DNA of 64,000 nt, from the NCBI RefSeq assembly GCF_042676085.1, contig NZ_JBHTKH010000017.1, positions 24,000 to 87,999 of the forward strand, in the 5' to 3' direction. The position numbers were made by a program, and so were the translations under genes. The stretch comes from Terrabacter terrigena (lineage in GTDB: Bacteria > Actinomycetota > Actinomycetes > Actinomycetales > Dermatophilaceae). The notes under the pieces were generated by a model that saw nothing but the letters and a program-made list of their open reading frames with translations, was not told the origin of the DNA and ran no database searches. Below are positions 1-8,175 of the stretch, one piece after another (position 1 is the stretch's first letter; each line of letters opens with the position of its first letter).

Positions 1-561
1 GCAGGCAGCGAACCGTGTGGCCAGGTCGATGCAGACCCAGACGCGTCCCTCGGGGTCGCCGTGGTCCTGGACCGGGTAGACGCCGCTGTAGCTGCGGGAG
101 GCGACTGCCGGCGGGGAGACCACCACCAGGACGCCGTCGCCGAACTCCTGGCCGTTCTGACAGCGGACCGGTGCCTGGGTCGGGCGGTCCTGGGCGGCCG
201 TGAACGCCGACGCCACCGTCGTCGCGGGAAAGGCGGACGACATCGCGTGCCCGAGCACGCCCAGGTCGTCGCGGCACACCTCGTTGAGGCTCACCATCTG
301 CGGCCGGTGCTCGTGGATCAGTGCGAGAGCCAGGCTGACCGCACGACCGCTGGAGTAGCAGTCAGCGCGCCCGCTGTTGCAGAGGTTCATCTGCAGCACG
401 CGAACCGCCGTCCCGGCCCCGCCGGTCGTGGGCCGGCTGCTGCTGGTCGGGTCGCTCGCCGCGGGACCGGCGTCGCAGCCGGCGAGGCAGCCGAGGGAGA
501 GCACGACGAAGCACGTTGCAGCGGCAGCCCACCGCGGGCTGCGGACGAGCCGGACGCGCAT
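1..561 (-). CDS. Endonuclease/exonuclease/phosphatase-like lipoprotein (partial)
   Basis: The reading frame stays open for 187 codons and runs off the left edge, so the C-terminus is missing. An N-terminal signal peptide (basic start, hydrophobic core, lipobox LAGC with Cys29) predicts a secreted lipoprotein. The mature part starts with a low-complexity Ser/Thr/Pro linker and then VLQMNLCNSG and LIHEHRPQMVSLNEVC, which match the first strand and the catalytic N/E segment of the endonuclease-exonuclease-phosphatase fold. An in-frame ATG at 570 is an alternative start. The gene is divergent from the lipoprotein at 719. The substrate cannot be judged from this fragment. Confidence 0.72.
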   Translation of the reverse strand, partial: MRVRLVRSPRWAAAATCFVVLSLGCLAGCDAGPAASDPTSSSRPTTGGAGTAVRVLQMNLCNSGRADCYSSGRAVSLALALIHEHRPQMVSLNEVCRDDLGVLGHAMSSAFPATTVASAFTAAQDRPTQAPVRCQNGQEFGDGVLVVVSPPAVASRSYSGVYPVQDHGDPEGRVWVCIDLATRFAAC

Positions 562-718
562 ACCCACCATGGAAGCCCGGCAGCTGCGCGACGTGCAACA
601 GGTGCAGAGAGGTTCGCAGGCGCAACGCAGCTCCGGCTGCACTCTCGCTCTTCCCGGCCCGCAGTGACACACCCCGAGGTACTGTCGCCGGCAGGCTGCT
701 TCAGACCGTGGAGGGCGC

Positions 719-1606
719 GTGTCGAACAAGGTGCTCGGGTTGGTGATCGCCACCGCAGTGGCGCTCGGCGGCTGCGGAGCCGGAGAGCCCTCCGCGCCCG
801 TCACCTTCGCCAGGGTGCACCCGGCGCAGGTGACCAAGCTGCTGGTGTTCGTCGTCGAGAACCACTCGCTGAACCAGATGCGTGAAGCCATGCCCTACAC
901 GGCAGCGCTGGGCAAGGAGTTCGCTGTCGCGACGAGCTACCGGGCGGTGGCTCATCCGTCACTGCCCAACTACCTGGCGATGACGGGAGGCAGCACCTTC
1001 GACGTCGCCGATGATGCCCCGCCCGCCAGTCACGCGACCGACGAGCCGTCCGTGTTCGGCCAGGCTCTGTCGCTGGGCAGGACGGCGAAGCTGTATGCCG
1101 AGGGAATGCCCGGCAACTGCGCGACGGAGAGCTCCGGACAGTACGTCGTGAAGCACAACCCGTGGGCCTACTACCTGGGGGAGCGCACCGCTTGCGCCCG
1201 GTACGACGTGCCGTTCGGTGAGCTGAGCAAGGATGCCGCCGACGGCCGGCTACCCAACGCCGGCATGGTCGTCCCCGACGTGTGCAACGACGCCCACGAC
1301 TGCGAGCTCTCGGTCGCGGACCGCTGGCTCCGGAGCCAGATCGAGGTTGTCCTGGCCGGTCCGGACTGGCGCGCCGGGCATCTCGCGATCGTGGTTACCG
1401 CCGACGAGGACGATCATCACCAGGACAACCTCGTCCTCACCGCCGTCGCCCACCCATCCGTGCACGGCGCCGTCGTCACGACGCCCCTGACCCACTACTC
1501 GCTCGCACGGCTCTACAGCGAGGTCCTCGGCGCACCGCCGCTCGGCGAGGCAGCCGCCGCTCCCTCGATGGCCACAGCCTTCGGACTGGGTCTCGCCGGC
1601 GGTTGA
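719..1606 (+). CDS. Secreted phosphoesterase/acid phosphatase-like lipoprotein
   Basis: A 295-residue protein with a short signal peptide and lipobox LGGC (Cys19). The motif VVENHSLNQM near residue 45 and AHPSLPNYLAMTGG near residue 80 are typical of the phosphoesterase/acid phosphatase family (PF04185 type), where the ENHS region and the later TADEDDHHQDN segment supply metal-binding residues. It is expected to act outside the membrane on phosphate esters, but the substrate is unknown. The start is GTG with only a weak purine stretch upstream. The divergent neighbour is also a lipoprotein hydrolase, which suggests a shared extracellular job. Confidence 0.75.
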   Translation: MSNKVLGLVIATAVALGGCGAGEPSAPVTFARVHPAQVTKLLVFVVENHSLNQMREAMPYTAALGKEFAVATSYRAVAHPSLPNYLAMTGGSTFDVADDAPPASHATDEPSVFGQALSLGRTAKLYAEGMPGNCATESSGQYVVKHNPWAYYLGERTACARYDVPFGELSKDAADGRLPNAGMVVPDVCNDAHDCELSVADRWLRSQIEVVLAGPDWRAGHLAIVVTADEDDHHQDNLVLTAVAHPSVHGAVVTTPLTHYSLARLYSEVLGAPPLGEAAAAPSMATAFGLGLAGG

Positions 1607-1838
1607 GGTGCGTCTGAGGATGACGGCGGCGCATGTTGGGGATGCTGGGTTCTGGATCGGGCAGGGCAGAGGACCCGCTGGCTGCTAGCGTCATTCCCGT
1701 CTGCCGTCCCGGTCCACCAGTTCGGACTGGGCACAACGCGTAGGCGCGCGAAGGTTTCGCGTGTGCGTTTGGTTGTGACGCATCGGCATTCTGAGGTCTC
1801 CACTCGGGAGACCTCGCTGACAAGAAGAGGCAACACCA
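1607..1838 (+). promoter_or_regulatory. cspA promoter and structured leader
   Basis: No gene is visible in this 232-bp gap. It holds two perfect hairpins: arms CGCGAA/TTCGCG at 1747-1761 with a 3-nt loop, and arms GAGGTCTCC/GGAGACCTC at 1793-1815 with a 5-nt loop. The second ends 23 nt before the cold-shock start codon and is followed by the ribosome binding site AGAAGAGG. Long structured leaders are common on csp genes, where they control mRNA stability and translation with temperature. That role here is inferred. Confidence 0.45.
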
Positions 1839-2042
1839 GTGGCAACAGGCACCGTGAAGTGGTTCAACAGCGAAAAGGGCTTCGGCTTCATCGAGCAGGA
1901 CGGCGGCGGCGCCGATGTCTTCGTTCACTACTCGGCCATCGAGAGCGGCGGCTACCGCGAGCTGCAGGAAGGCCAGAAGGTCGAGTTCGAGGTGACGCAG
2001 GGTCCGAAGGGCCCCCAGGCCGAGAAGGTCAAGGGCATCTGA
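1839..2042 (+). CDS. cspA: Cold-shock protein, CspA family
   Basis: A 67-residue single cold-shock domain, the normal length for the family. The RNA-binding motifs KGFGFI (RNP1) and VFVHY (RNP2) are intact. It binds single-stranded RNA or DNA and acts as an RNA chaperone in the cytoplasm. The GTG start is set by the AGAAGAGG ribosome binding site. The gene is monocistronic: a structured leader precedes it and a strong hairpin terminator follows. Confidence 0.95.
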   Translation: MATGTVKWFNSEKGFGFIEQDGGGADVFVHYSAIESGGYRELQEGQKVEFEVTQGPKGPQAEKVKGI

Positions 2043-2074
2043 CCCACCCCGAGCATCGGTGACCCCGGTCCTCA

Positions 2075-2108
2075 GCGAGTCCCCCGACCAGACGGTCGGG
2101 GGACTCGC
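2075..2108. terminator. Intrinsic terminator after cspA
   Basis: A perfect 15-bp stem (arms 2075-2089 and 2094-2108, starting GCGAGTCCCCC) closes a 4-nt loop (AGAC) and is followed by CGTTT. It lies 32 nt after the cspA stop codon. Confidence 0.85.
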
Positions 2109-2230
2109 CGTTTCTGCGCGCCGCGGTCGGTCACCACGTGGATCGCCTCGGGGCGGGCGCTGGACGTCGTGCGCCTCCGGGCGGCCGGCCTGGACGTGTT
2201 TGGGGCGGGGCTGACGGGGCAGGTAGGGCT

Positions 2231-2431
2231 ATGCGGTTGCGTGACCAGAACAAGGGAGACCTCGCGCTCACGGGTCTGACCCTGATCGTCGCCGCGGCGG
2301 CAGCCGTCGACGGAGCCTCCCGCTGGGTCGCCCGGCGTCATGGGCGAGGCAAGGGTCCCGCGCGCGTGCGGCCCGCGAAGCCGCACCAGGTCGTCGGCTT
2401 CCAGGGGTCGAGGAGCGGAAAGCGCTCGTAG
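2231..2431 (+). CDS. Possible small membrane protein
   Basis: An ATG-started frame of 66 residues preceded by a weak GGTAGGG. Residues 10-25 (DLALTGLTLIVAAAAAV) could form one membrane segment, followed by a basic tail. I recognise no family. In DNA this GC-rich, open frames of this size arise by chance, so the call is tentative. Confidence 0.3.
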   Translation: MRLRDQNKGDLALTGLTLIVAAAAAVDGASRWVARRHGRGKGPARVRPAKPHQVVGFQGSRSGKRS

Positions 2432-2527
2432 GGGCGCGTGACGGCGTACCCGGTGGCCTCGCAGCGTTGGCCTGCCGTTTGCCCGTGGCTCAACTCGGTG
2501 GTCGCCCGCCCCGGTACTCCTGGGGAC

Positions 2528-4171
2528 ATGTCCCACAAACTGTTCGCATCGGGCGCTACAGCGCTCGCGCTGGCTTGCGCTCTCGTCGCGCAGTCCTCCA
2601 CAGCTCCCGCTACCGCCGCCGCTTCGGACGCTGCCATGTCGGGCGCTTCGACCGCCGACCCCGCCTCGTCGGCCAAGTCGCTGCCCCTCGGCCCTTCCGG
2701 CCTCTCGGAGACACGGACCGCGCGGACTCTCCGGCCGGGCGTCACGTGGACCCACATCGACCGGGGCTCCGTGGACCCGGCCGTACGCTGGGTCGTCGAG
2801 CTCGGCATCCCCTCGACCCGGAGCAGCCCCGACCCGGACGCGTCGCCCCGGTCGGTGCAGGACCGCGCCAGCGCTGACGCCCTCGTCGGGTCGCTCGCGG
2901 CGCACGACGTGGACGCTGCCACCCAGCCGGTCACCCAGCCCCGGGCGGCCGACGTGGCACCGGGAGTCATCGGCTATCGCGTACGCCTCGTGACGACCTT
3001 CCCGTCCAAGGCCGCAGCGGACGCCGAGCTCGCGCGGGTGCGGGCCATGGGCTTCTCGGGCCGTAGCTGGTATGCCGGCTGGGACGGTGGCGCCGCCGCA
3101 GCCGGTCACTGGTCGGTCAACGTGCTGACGATCGACCCGCGGGAGTTCCGCGGCGGGATCGGCGGCACGTACGGGCCCTCCATCGAGACGCGCGAACGAA
3201 CCTCGTGGCTCGCCGCGTACGAGAAGGCCAGCGCAGCAGTCAACGCCGGCTTCTTCGTCTTCGACCCCGCCGCGGGCGCGGAGGGAGATCCTGCCGGGGC
3301 CGGCGTCTACGACGGACGCCTCCTGTCCGAGACCGTCGGTCGCCGCCCGGTGCTCGTGCTCGACCCGAGGGGAGCGCACACGGCCGTGACGCGCCCGGTG
3401 TGGGAGGGAACGGTCCGGCTGCGCGCCGGTCAGGCCGCTCTCGACGGGATCGACCGCGTCCCGGGTCTGATCCGCAACTGCGGCGGCCACGGGGACACCC
3501 CGACCGACCAGCCGCTCCACGACGTCACATGCACGGACAGCGGTGAGCTCGTCGCGTTCAACCGCGAGTTCGGCGCTCGCACGCCGGGGGGTGCCGGGCG
3601 CGAGGTGATCCTCGACTCGGCCGGACGGGTCGTGCGCGTCGCGGACGCACGAGGCACCGTCCTGCGCGACGGTGAGCGCTCGATCCAGGCGACCGGTGAC
3701 CGAGCCGGGGAGCTCGCCGGTGTCCGCGTTGGAGCCGCCCTCCCGCTGTCACTGACCCTCAGGTCCGCGAGCGGTGCCACCCTGACCCGTCCCGGCACGT
3801 CGGTCGTCAACGGCGGGCCCCAGCTGCTCCAGGGGGGCGCCTTCCACGTCACGCAGGCTGCCGACGGCATGGTTCATCCGGGCGACCCGTCGTTCCAGTA
3901 CGGGTGGGTGCTCCAGCGCAACCCGCGCACCTTCGCGGGCGTCGACGCCTCGGGCCGGACCGTCCTCGTGACCGTCGACGGGCGCCAGCTCGGCGAGATG
4001 GGTCTGTCCATCCAGGAGACCGCCGACGTGGCGAAGTCCCTCGGCCTCGTGGACGCGCTGAACCTCGACGGCGGCGGCTCCACGGCGATGGTCGTCGAAG
4101 GTGGCCTGGTCTCGCACCCGTCAGACGCCGCGGGTGAGCGTGCGGTGGGCGACGCGATCTACGTCCGCTGA
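2528..4171 (+). CDS. Phosphodiester glycosidase family protein (NAGPA domain), secreted
   Basis: A 547-residue protein with an N-terminal Sec signal peptide ending in an Ala-rich stretch. The middle (about residues 150-200) resembles a SPOR-like repeat, and the C-terminal 330 residues are the NAGPA/DUF2233 domain: NAGFFVFDP, NGGPQLLQGG, DGRQLGEMG and the hallmark LNLDGGGSTAMV followed by NHPSD-like SHPSD and GDAIYV. This fold hydrolyses phosphodiester-linked sugars (mammalian uncovering enzyme, bacterial cell-wall glycopolymers). Secretion suggests an envelope or extracellular polymer substrate. The ATG at 2528 is chosen because it opens directly into the signal peptide; upstream codons in frame do not. 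Confidence 0.85.
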   Translation: MSHKLFASGATALALACALVAQSSTAPATAAASDAAMSGASTADPASSAKSLPLGPSGLSETRTARTLRPGVTWTHIDRGSVDPAVRWVVELGIPSTRSSPDPDASPRSVQDRASADALVGSLAAHDVDAATQPVTQPRAADVAPGVIGYRVRLVTTFPSKAAADAELARVRAMGFSGRSWYAGWDGGAAAAGHWSVNVLTIDPREFRGGIGGTYGPSIETRERTSWLAAYEKASAAVNAGFFVFDPAAGAEGDPAGAGVYDGRLLSETVGRRPVLVLDPRGAHTAVTRPVWEGTVRLRAGQAALDGIDRVPGLIRNCGGHGDTPTDQPLHDVTCTDSGELVAFNREFGARTPGGAGREVILDSAGRVVRVADARGTVLRDGERSIQATGDRAGELAGVRVGAALPLSLTLRSASGATLTRPGTSVVNGGPQLLQGGAFHVTQAADGMVHPGDPSFQYGWVLQRNPRTFAGVDASGRTVLVTVDGRQLGEMGLSIQETADVAKSLGLVDALNLDGGGSTAMVVEGGLVSHPSDAAGERAVGDAIYVR

Positions 4172-4238
4172 GGAAGACGGCTCTTGTGGTCGTCGCGGCC
4201 GCCATGTCGTGACAGGACGTGATGTGCGACGTGGCTGC

Positions 4239-4760
4239 TCAGGTGGGCGACGTCGGCTCTGCCGCAGTCACCGCGGACGTCCGTGCCAGGCGGTCGCCGG
4301 TGCGAGTCCAGTCCTCCAGAAGCCGCAGCGACTGCGCCAGGTCGTTCAGGTGGCCGGTGCCGAGCAGGCGTTCCCACTCGCGCTCGAGGTCCGCCAGCAG
4401 TGCGCGTGCGACGCGGAATCCACGCTCGGCGCGAGGGGTGGCCCGGATCAGGGAGGCTCGGGCGTCCGTCGGGTCGGCAGCTCGCTCCAGCAGCCCTGCT
4501 CGCTCGAGCTGGGTGACCAGCTGGCTCACGGCCGACTTGGTCACCTGCATCAGCTCGGCGAACTCGGAAAGCCTTCGACCCTCGGTCGTCATGTGCGCCA
4601 GCAGCGCGATGTGGGGCACGCGGATCTCGTGGTACCCGGCGTCGGCGAGCCGTCGCAGCATGGCGTGATGGACTGCGCGCTCGATGGCGCGCATGGGCTC
4701 GAGCAGGAGGTACTGCGGCTCGGCGCCCGCGCTGGAACCGCTTGACTCGGCATCTCTCAC
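4239..4760 (-). CDS. MarR-family transcriptional regulator
   Basis: About 173 residues from a GTG at 4760. A longer frame from 4811 would overlap the divergent gene and cover the promoter, so it is rejected. The winged helix-turn-helix is clear: LSEFAELMQVTKSAVSQLVTQLERAGLLER followed by the wing DARASLIRATPRAERG. MarR dimers bind palindromes and respond to small ligands. It is divergent from the SRPBCC gene at 4804, with an AT-rich imperfect palindrome between, so it probably controls that gene and itself. Confidence 0.85.
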   Translation of the reverse strand: MRDAESSGSSAGAEPQYLLLEPMRAIERAVHHAMLRRLADAGYHEIRVPHIALLAHMTTEGRRLSEFAELMQVTKSAVSQLVTQLERAGLLERAADPTDARASLIRATPRAERGFRVARALLADLEREWERLLGTGHLNDLAQSLRLLEDWTRTGDRLARTSAVTAAEPTSPT

Positions 4761-4769
4761 GGGGCGATA

Positions 4770-4784
4770 GTTTAGTACCTTAAC
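4770..4784. promoter_or_regulatory. Candidate MarR operator in divergent promoter
   Basis: The 15-bp imperfect palindrome GTTTAGTACCTTAAC (half-sites GTTtAG and CTtAAC around TAC) is the only AT-rich island in the MarR/SRPBCC intergenic space. Position and symmetry fit a MarR-type operator. Binding is inferred. Confidence 0.5.
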
Positions 4785-4803
4785 CACATTCGAAGGAGGA
4801 GCC

Positions 4804-5235
4804 GTGGTCAAGTCCTCAGAGAGTGTTCAGCTGTCCCGGTCCGCCGAGGAGGTGTTCCGGTACGTCGCAGACCTGCGCAACGAGCCGAGCTGGCACGACG
4901 ACATCGCCTCCGTCCCACCGGGAACCGATCCCGTCCCCGTCCCCGGCAAGACCTACCCGCTCACGTTCAAGCCCTTCATGGGCAAGACCGAGGGCACCTT
5001 CACCGCACTGGAGGTCGACCCCGGCCGGCGCATCGTCTACCGGGCCGCACTGGCGGGCCTGACCCCGCTGATCACCTACACCGTGACCCCGCAGGACGGC
5101 GGAGCGCAGTTCACCCGCTCGGTCGAGATGCATCCCACGGGGCTGAGGATCGCGATGACGCCGATGATGGCCCTGATGGTCCCGCGTCGGAACAAGGCCT
5201 TCGTCCAGAACCTCAAACGCGCCCTCGAGACCTGA
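4804..5235 (+). CDS. SRPBCC (START/polyketide cyclase-like) family protein
   Basis: A 143-residue single-domain protein. The opening pattern of a beta strand followed by SAEEVFRYVADLRNEPSWHDDI is characteristic of the SRPBCC/polyketide-cyclase fold, which encloses a hydrophobic pocket for lipids or other ligands. The C-terminal long helix runs MVPRRNKAFVQNLKRALE. The GTG start has a strong GAAGGAGG ribosome binding site. It is probably regulated by the divergent MarR gene. Ligand unknown. Confidence 0.8.
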   Translation: MVKSSESVQLSRSAEEVFRYVADLRNEPSWHDDIASVPPGTDPVPVPGKTYPLTFKPFMGKTEGTFTALEVDPGRRIVYRAALAGLTPLITYTVTPQDGGAQFTRSVEMHPTGLRIAMTPMMALMVPRRNKAFVQNLKRALET

Positions 5236-5302
5236 ATGACCTGCTCCGGCGTCGTCCAGTCGCGTCCAGACCCGGTGGCCGGGAAGCCTTGACCGGCGCC
5301 AG

Positions 5303-5707
5303 TCAGCGCGCGGTCTCCTCGACGAGCAAGATGCGGTTGCCGTCGGGGTCGCGGAAGTAGGCCATCGGCGGCACGGGCCCCCCGCCGACCCTGACGTCCT
5401 CGAACTCGACACCGCGCGAACGGAACTCGGCCATCGCGGCCTCGAGGTCGGGTGTGTCGAAGCCGAACGGTGCTGGGCCGCCGGGCTGCGGGTCGTCCGC
5501 GCCCGTCGGCGACACGAGCGCGATCACCGTGTACGCACCAACGGGAGCTACCTCGACCCAGCGGAAGCCCTCACCGAAGTCGGTGTCCGTGCGCACCTCG
5601 AAGCCGAGTTTGTCACGGTAGAACTCGAGCGCGCGATCCTGGTCGCTCACCGCCAGGTACACGGTGCCCACGCCCGGGATGTGCTGTGGCGTTTCGGTTC
5701 CGGTCAT
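5303..5707 (-). CDS. VOC family (glyoxalase-like) protein
   Basis: A 134-residue protein starting at the ATG at 5707, which follows a GAGGGAG ribosome binding site. It has the paired beta-alpha-beta-beta-beta modules of the vicinal oxygen chelate fold: VGTVYLAVSDQDRALEFYRDKLGFEVR at the N-terminus and FRSRGVEFEDV...AYFRDPDGNRILLVE at the C-terminus, with the metal-ligand glutamate in the last strand. Members include dioxygenases, isomerases and antibiotic-binding proteins. The sequence does not distinguish among these. Confidence 0.85.
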   Translation of the reverse strand: MTGTETPQHIPGVGTVYLAVSDQDRALEFYRDKLGFEVRTDTDFGEGFRWVEVAPVGAYTVIALVSPTGADDPQPGGPAPFGFDTPDLEAAMAEFRSRGVEFEDVRVGGGPVPPMAYFRDPDGNRILLVEETAR

Positions 5708-5773
5708 GCGGGGCTCCCTCGCCGTCGAAGGCATCACCCTAGCGCGAGTCCCGGACCCGTCCGCTGACTGATG

Positions 5774-5798
5774 GCCGGCTGCTGGCGGGCCAGCCGGC
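5774..5798. repeat. Hairpin between VOC and acyltransferase genes
   Basis: Arms GCCGGCTG (5774-5781) and CAGCCGGC (5791-5798) form a stem downstream of the acyltransferase stop codon. A run of six T (read on the minus strand) lies between the stop codon and the hairpin, not after it, so this is not a classic intrinsic terminator. Confidence 0.35.
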
Positions 5799-5853
5799 AT
5801 CGGCCGTGTCGAAAAAAGGTCGCTCGTCGAAGGCCTGCGGAGCAGGACAGTCC

Positions 5854-6930
5854 TCACGAAACCCGGGGCACGATGAGAAGCGGCCGGCGGAGCGCACCGC
5901 GCCTTCGCGCAAACCTGGCGCGCAGCGGGCGCTCGACGAACCTGAAGCTCGCCTCGGCCAGAACGACGAACAGGGCGACCCAGGCCATGTCACCGACTAC
6001 CGAGTGTCCGAACAGATTGAGTACCGCGATCCTCGCAAGGACATTCCAGAGGTAGATCGAGTACGCCCGCTCGCCGAGCCACCGCATCGGCGCGCTCGAC
6101 AGCAGCACTCCGATCGCCGAACGTGGCCGCGTCACGACACCCGTCAGCATCACCAGCGTCAGCACTGTCCCCGCGACGATCACCAACGACGTGCGATGGG
6201 TGTCGTTGCGATGGGCCAGGACAGGAAGGAGAGCAACGGCCAACATCGCGAAGCGCGCAAGATGCCCTGTCACCCTTGACGCCCAGTCGTTTTGGACGAC
6301 GATCGCGAGCAGTGCGCCGACCAGGATCGGCAGCGCATTCGTGTCCGTCCCGACGTACTGGTGCTGGTCGAACAGGATCTCCTGACTCAGGCCGAGCACG
6401 AGGTCGAGCACCAAGGTGATCCCGATGAGCGACATGGTGAGCGCGGCGAAGAGTCGCGGACTGCGTCGATAGCCCCAGAGCAGTGCGAACGGCCACAGCA
6501 CGTAGAACTGTTCTTCGACGGAGAGCGTCCACGTGTAGTTGAAGTAGTCCTGCGTGGCGAAGGGATGCCCAGCCCAGTCGAAGAGGCTCGTCGTGTAGGT
6601 CGCGGCAGCAGCAGCGGGCGCGAGAACCTGGCCGACACCCAGATCGCGCCGACCGACGAGCAGCACCACGATGGTCGCCGCTGCGACGGTCAGCAATGCC
6701 GGGTAGAGGCGCGCCGCACGCCGACGATAGAACGCCCGGACGTCGATGGTGCCTGTCTGGAGCTCGCGGACCAACAGGCTGGTGATGAGGTAGCCCGACA
6801 GGCAGAAGAACACGGTCACGCCGACGAACCCGTCGACCAGCGGCCTGGTGGGTGCGTGCTGACCCAGGACCAGGAGAATTGCCACACCGCGGACCCCGTC
6901 CAGTGCAGGCTGGTAACCGTTGCCGCGCAC
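5854..6930 (-). CDS. Acyltransferase family 3 membrane protein (OafA/YrhL-like)
   Basis: A 358-residue polytopic membrane protein of normal length for the Acyl_transf_3 domain. The N-terminus YQPALDGVRGVAILLVLGQHA carries the conserved LDGxRG and catalytic-region histidine, followed by FVGVTVFFCLSGYLIT and FYRRRAARLYPAL, all family signatures. About ten hydrophobic segments follow. These enzymes O-acetylate or otherwise acylate cell-surface sugars. GTG start with a GAGGG ribosome binding site. There is no C-terminal SGNH domain. Confidence 0.88.
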   Translation of the reverse strand: MRGNGYQPALDGVRGVAILLVLGQHAPTRPLVDGFVGVTVFFCLSGYLITSLLVRELQTGTIDVRAFYRRRAARLYPALLTVAAATIVVLLVGRRDLGVGQVLAPAAAAATYTTSLFDWAGHPFATQDYFNYTWTLSVEEQFYVLWPFALLWGYRRSPRLFAALTMSLIGITLVLDLVLGLSQEILFDQHQYVGTDTNALPILVGALLAIVVQNDWASRVTGHLARFAMLAVALLPVLAHRNDTHRTSLVIVAGTVLTLVMLTGVVTRPRSAIGVLLSSAPMRWLGERAYSIYLWNVLARIAVLNLFGHSVVGDMAWVALFVVLAEASFRFVERPLRARFARRRGALRRPLLIVPRVS

Positions 6931-7271
6931 GAGTCGCCCTCAGGAACGTAGGCGGCCGTGGACGGCACAAGAGGCGCCTCGGACCGAGGCCCTCAGGTGC
7001 ATCCGAAACGTCCCACTTCGCAACCGAGTCCCTCCCTTCGCGGATCACTCGAGCCCCGGGTGCGGCGCAAGCGCGATCCACGTCGATGAGACGAATACGA
7101 CGTGGTCGCGCCGCCGGTTCAGGTCGACGAGGCGCAGACGTCTCAGTCCCTGAGTGAGTCGCTCGACGATCGCTCGGTGACCGTCAGGCGCTGAGCACTC
7201 GGCCCGGGACCCAGGCGTGGCTCACCGGCATATCCGGCCGTGGTGTCGTGGGTCGGGGCTACGGTCGGGGC
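6931..7271. other. 341-bp intergenic region
   Basis: No credible gene. It carries a hairpin with arms CCACGTCG (7078-7085) and CGACGTGG (7098-7105). It also holds a CGGCATAT near 7224, one base off the octamer repeated through the window. It must contain the divergent promoters for 6930 and 7272, but I cannot place a convincing -10/-35 pair. Confidence 0.5.
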
Positions 7272-7931
7272 ATGTCGGAGAAGCTCTCGCGCCAGGCGGC
7301 TTCGGACGCGCTGCCCACGTGGCGCTTCCTGCTGCAGCGGATGCACCTGACCGTGCGCGCGCCAGACGCCACGACCGTGTTCGACCTCGTCGCACGCATC
7401 GGCTCGCTGGCCGCCTCGCGGGGTCGACACCCCGACATCGACGTGCGCGGCGACGTCGTGCACCTCGCCGTGTCCACCGGGTCGCGTGACGGTGTCACCG
7501 ACGACGACATCGCACTCGGCCGGGCCGTCGACGAGGTCGTCGCCGAGATGGGCCTCGCCTCCGAGCCGGGCAGCCTGACGGTCGTCGAGATCGCCATCGA
7601 TGCCATGGACATCGACGCCGTGCGGCCCTTCTGGGATGCCGTGCTCGGCTGGGACGTCGTCGACCGCGACGACCTGCGCGACCGGCGCCGGATGGGACCC
7701 GCCGTGTGGTTCCAGCAGATGGACGAGCCGCGGCCGCAGCGCAACCGGATCCACATCGACGTCACCGTCGCCCACGACGAGGCACAGGGCCGCATCGAGC
7801 GCGCCCTCGCCGCGGGTGGACACATGGTCTCCGACGCGCGCGCCCCCGCCTTCTGGATCCTCGCCGACCCCGAGGGCAACGAGGCGTGCGTCTGCACCTG
7901 GCAGGGGCGCGACCCCGCCCCGACGGCCTGA
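7272..7931 (+). CDS. Pterin-dehydratase-like plus VOC domain fusion protein
   Basis: 219 residues. The first ~95 residues resemble a 4a-hydroxytetrahydrobiopterin dehydratase (PCD): WRFLLQRMHLTVRAPD, then GRHPDIDVRGDVVHLAVST with the HPD active-site-like motif, then DIALGRAVDEV. The rest is a VOC/glyoxalase-like domain: VVEIAIDAMDIDAVRPFWDAVLGW and WILADPEGNEACVCTW. Such fusions occur in actinobacteria and are of unknown function. Whether the PCD half is catalytic is uncertain, since the canonical paired histidines are not all evident. The ATG at 7272 follows GGTCGGGG. Confidence 0.75.
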   Translation: MSEKLSRQAASDALPTWRFLLQRMHLTVRAPDATTVFDLVARIGSLAASRGRHPDIDVRGDVVHLAVSTGSRDGVTDDDIALGRAVDEVVAEMGLASEPGSLTVVEIAIDAMDIDAVRPFWDAVLGWDVVDRDDLRDRRRMGPAVWFQQMDEPRPQRNRIHIDVTVAHDEAQGRIERALAAGGHMVSDARAPAFWILADPEGNEACVCTWQGRDPAPTA

Positions 7932-8175
7932 CGACGCCGGTCGGTCCGGTGACGCTCTGTGACCAGCGCCGCGAAGGGTGCCGAGCCAGTGCCGAGGTCG
8001 GTGGCCTGAGGCAGGGGAGCCCCTCTGCCTCGAGTCACCCGGTGACCCAGCTGCGGCGAATGCGTGGCGAACCGGGGACGAGCTGGTGCGAGGTGGGCGC
8101 TGAGTCCTGGGGTGAACCAACGCAGAGCCCCCCAGGGCAGCCGGCTGGCCGCCAGGCGTGGGTTACCGCCGGTCC
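7932..8175. other. Intergenic region between convergent genes
   Basis: A 244-bp gap with no gene and no strong hairpin that I can see. Confidence 0.5.

Noticed and set aside
2072..3520. Minus-strand frame over the phosphodiester glycosidase gene
   Set aside because: A shadow of a gene with clear NAGPA motifs; no start signal or family.
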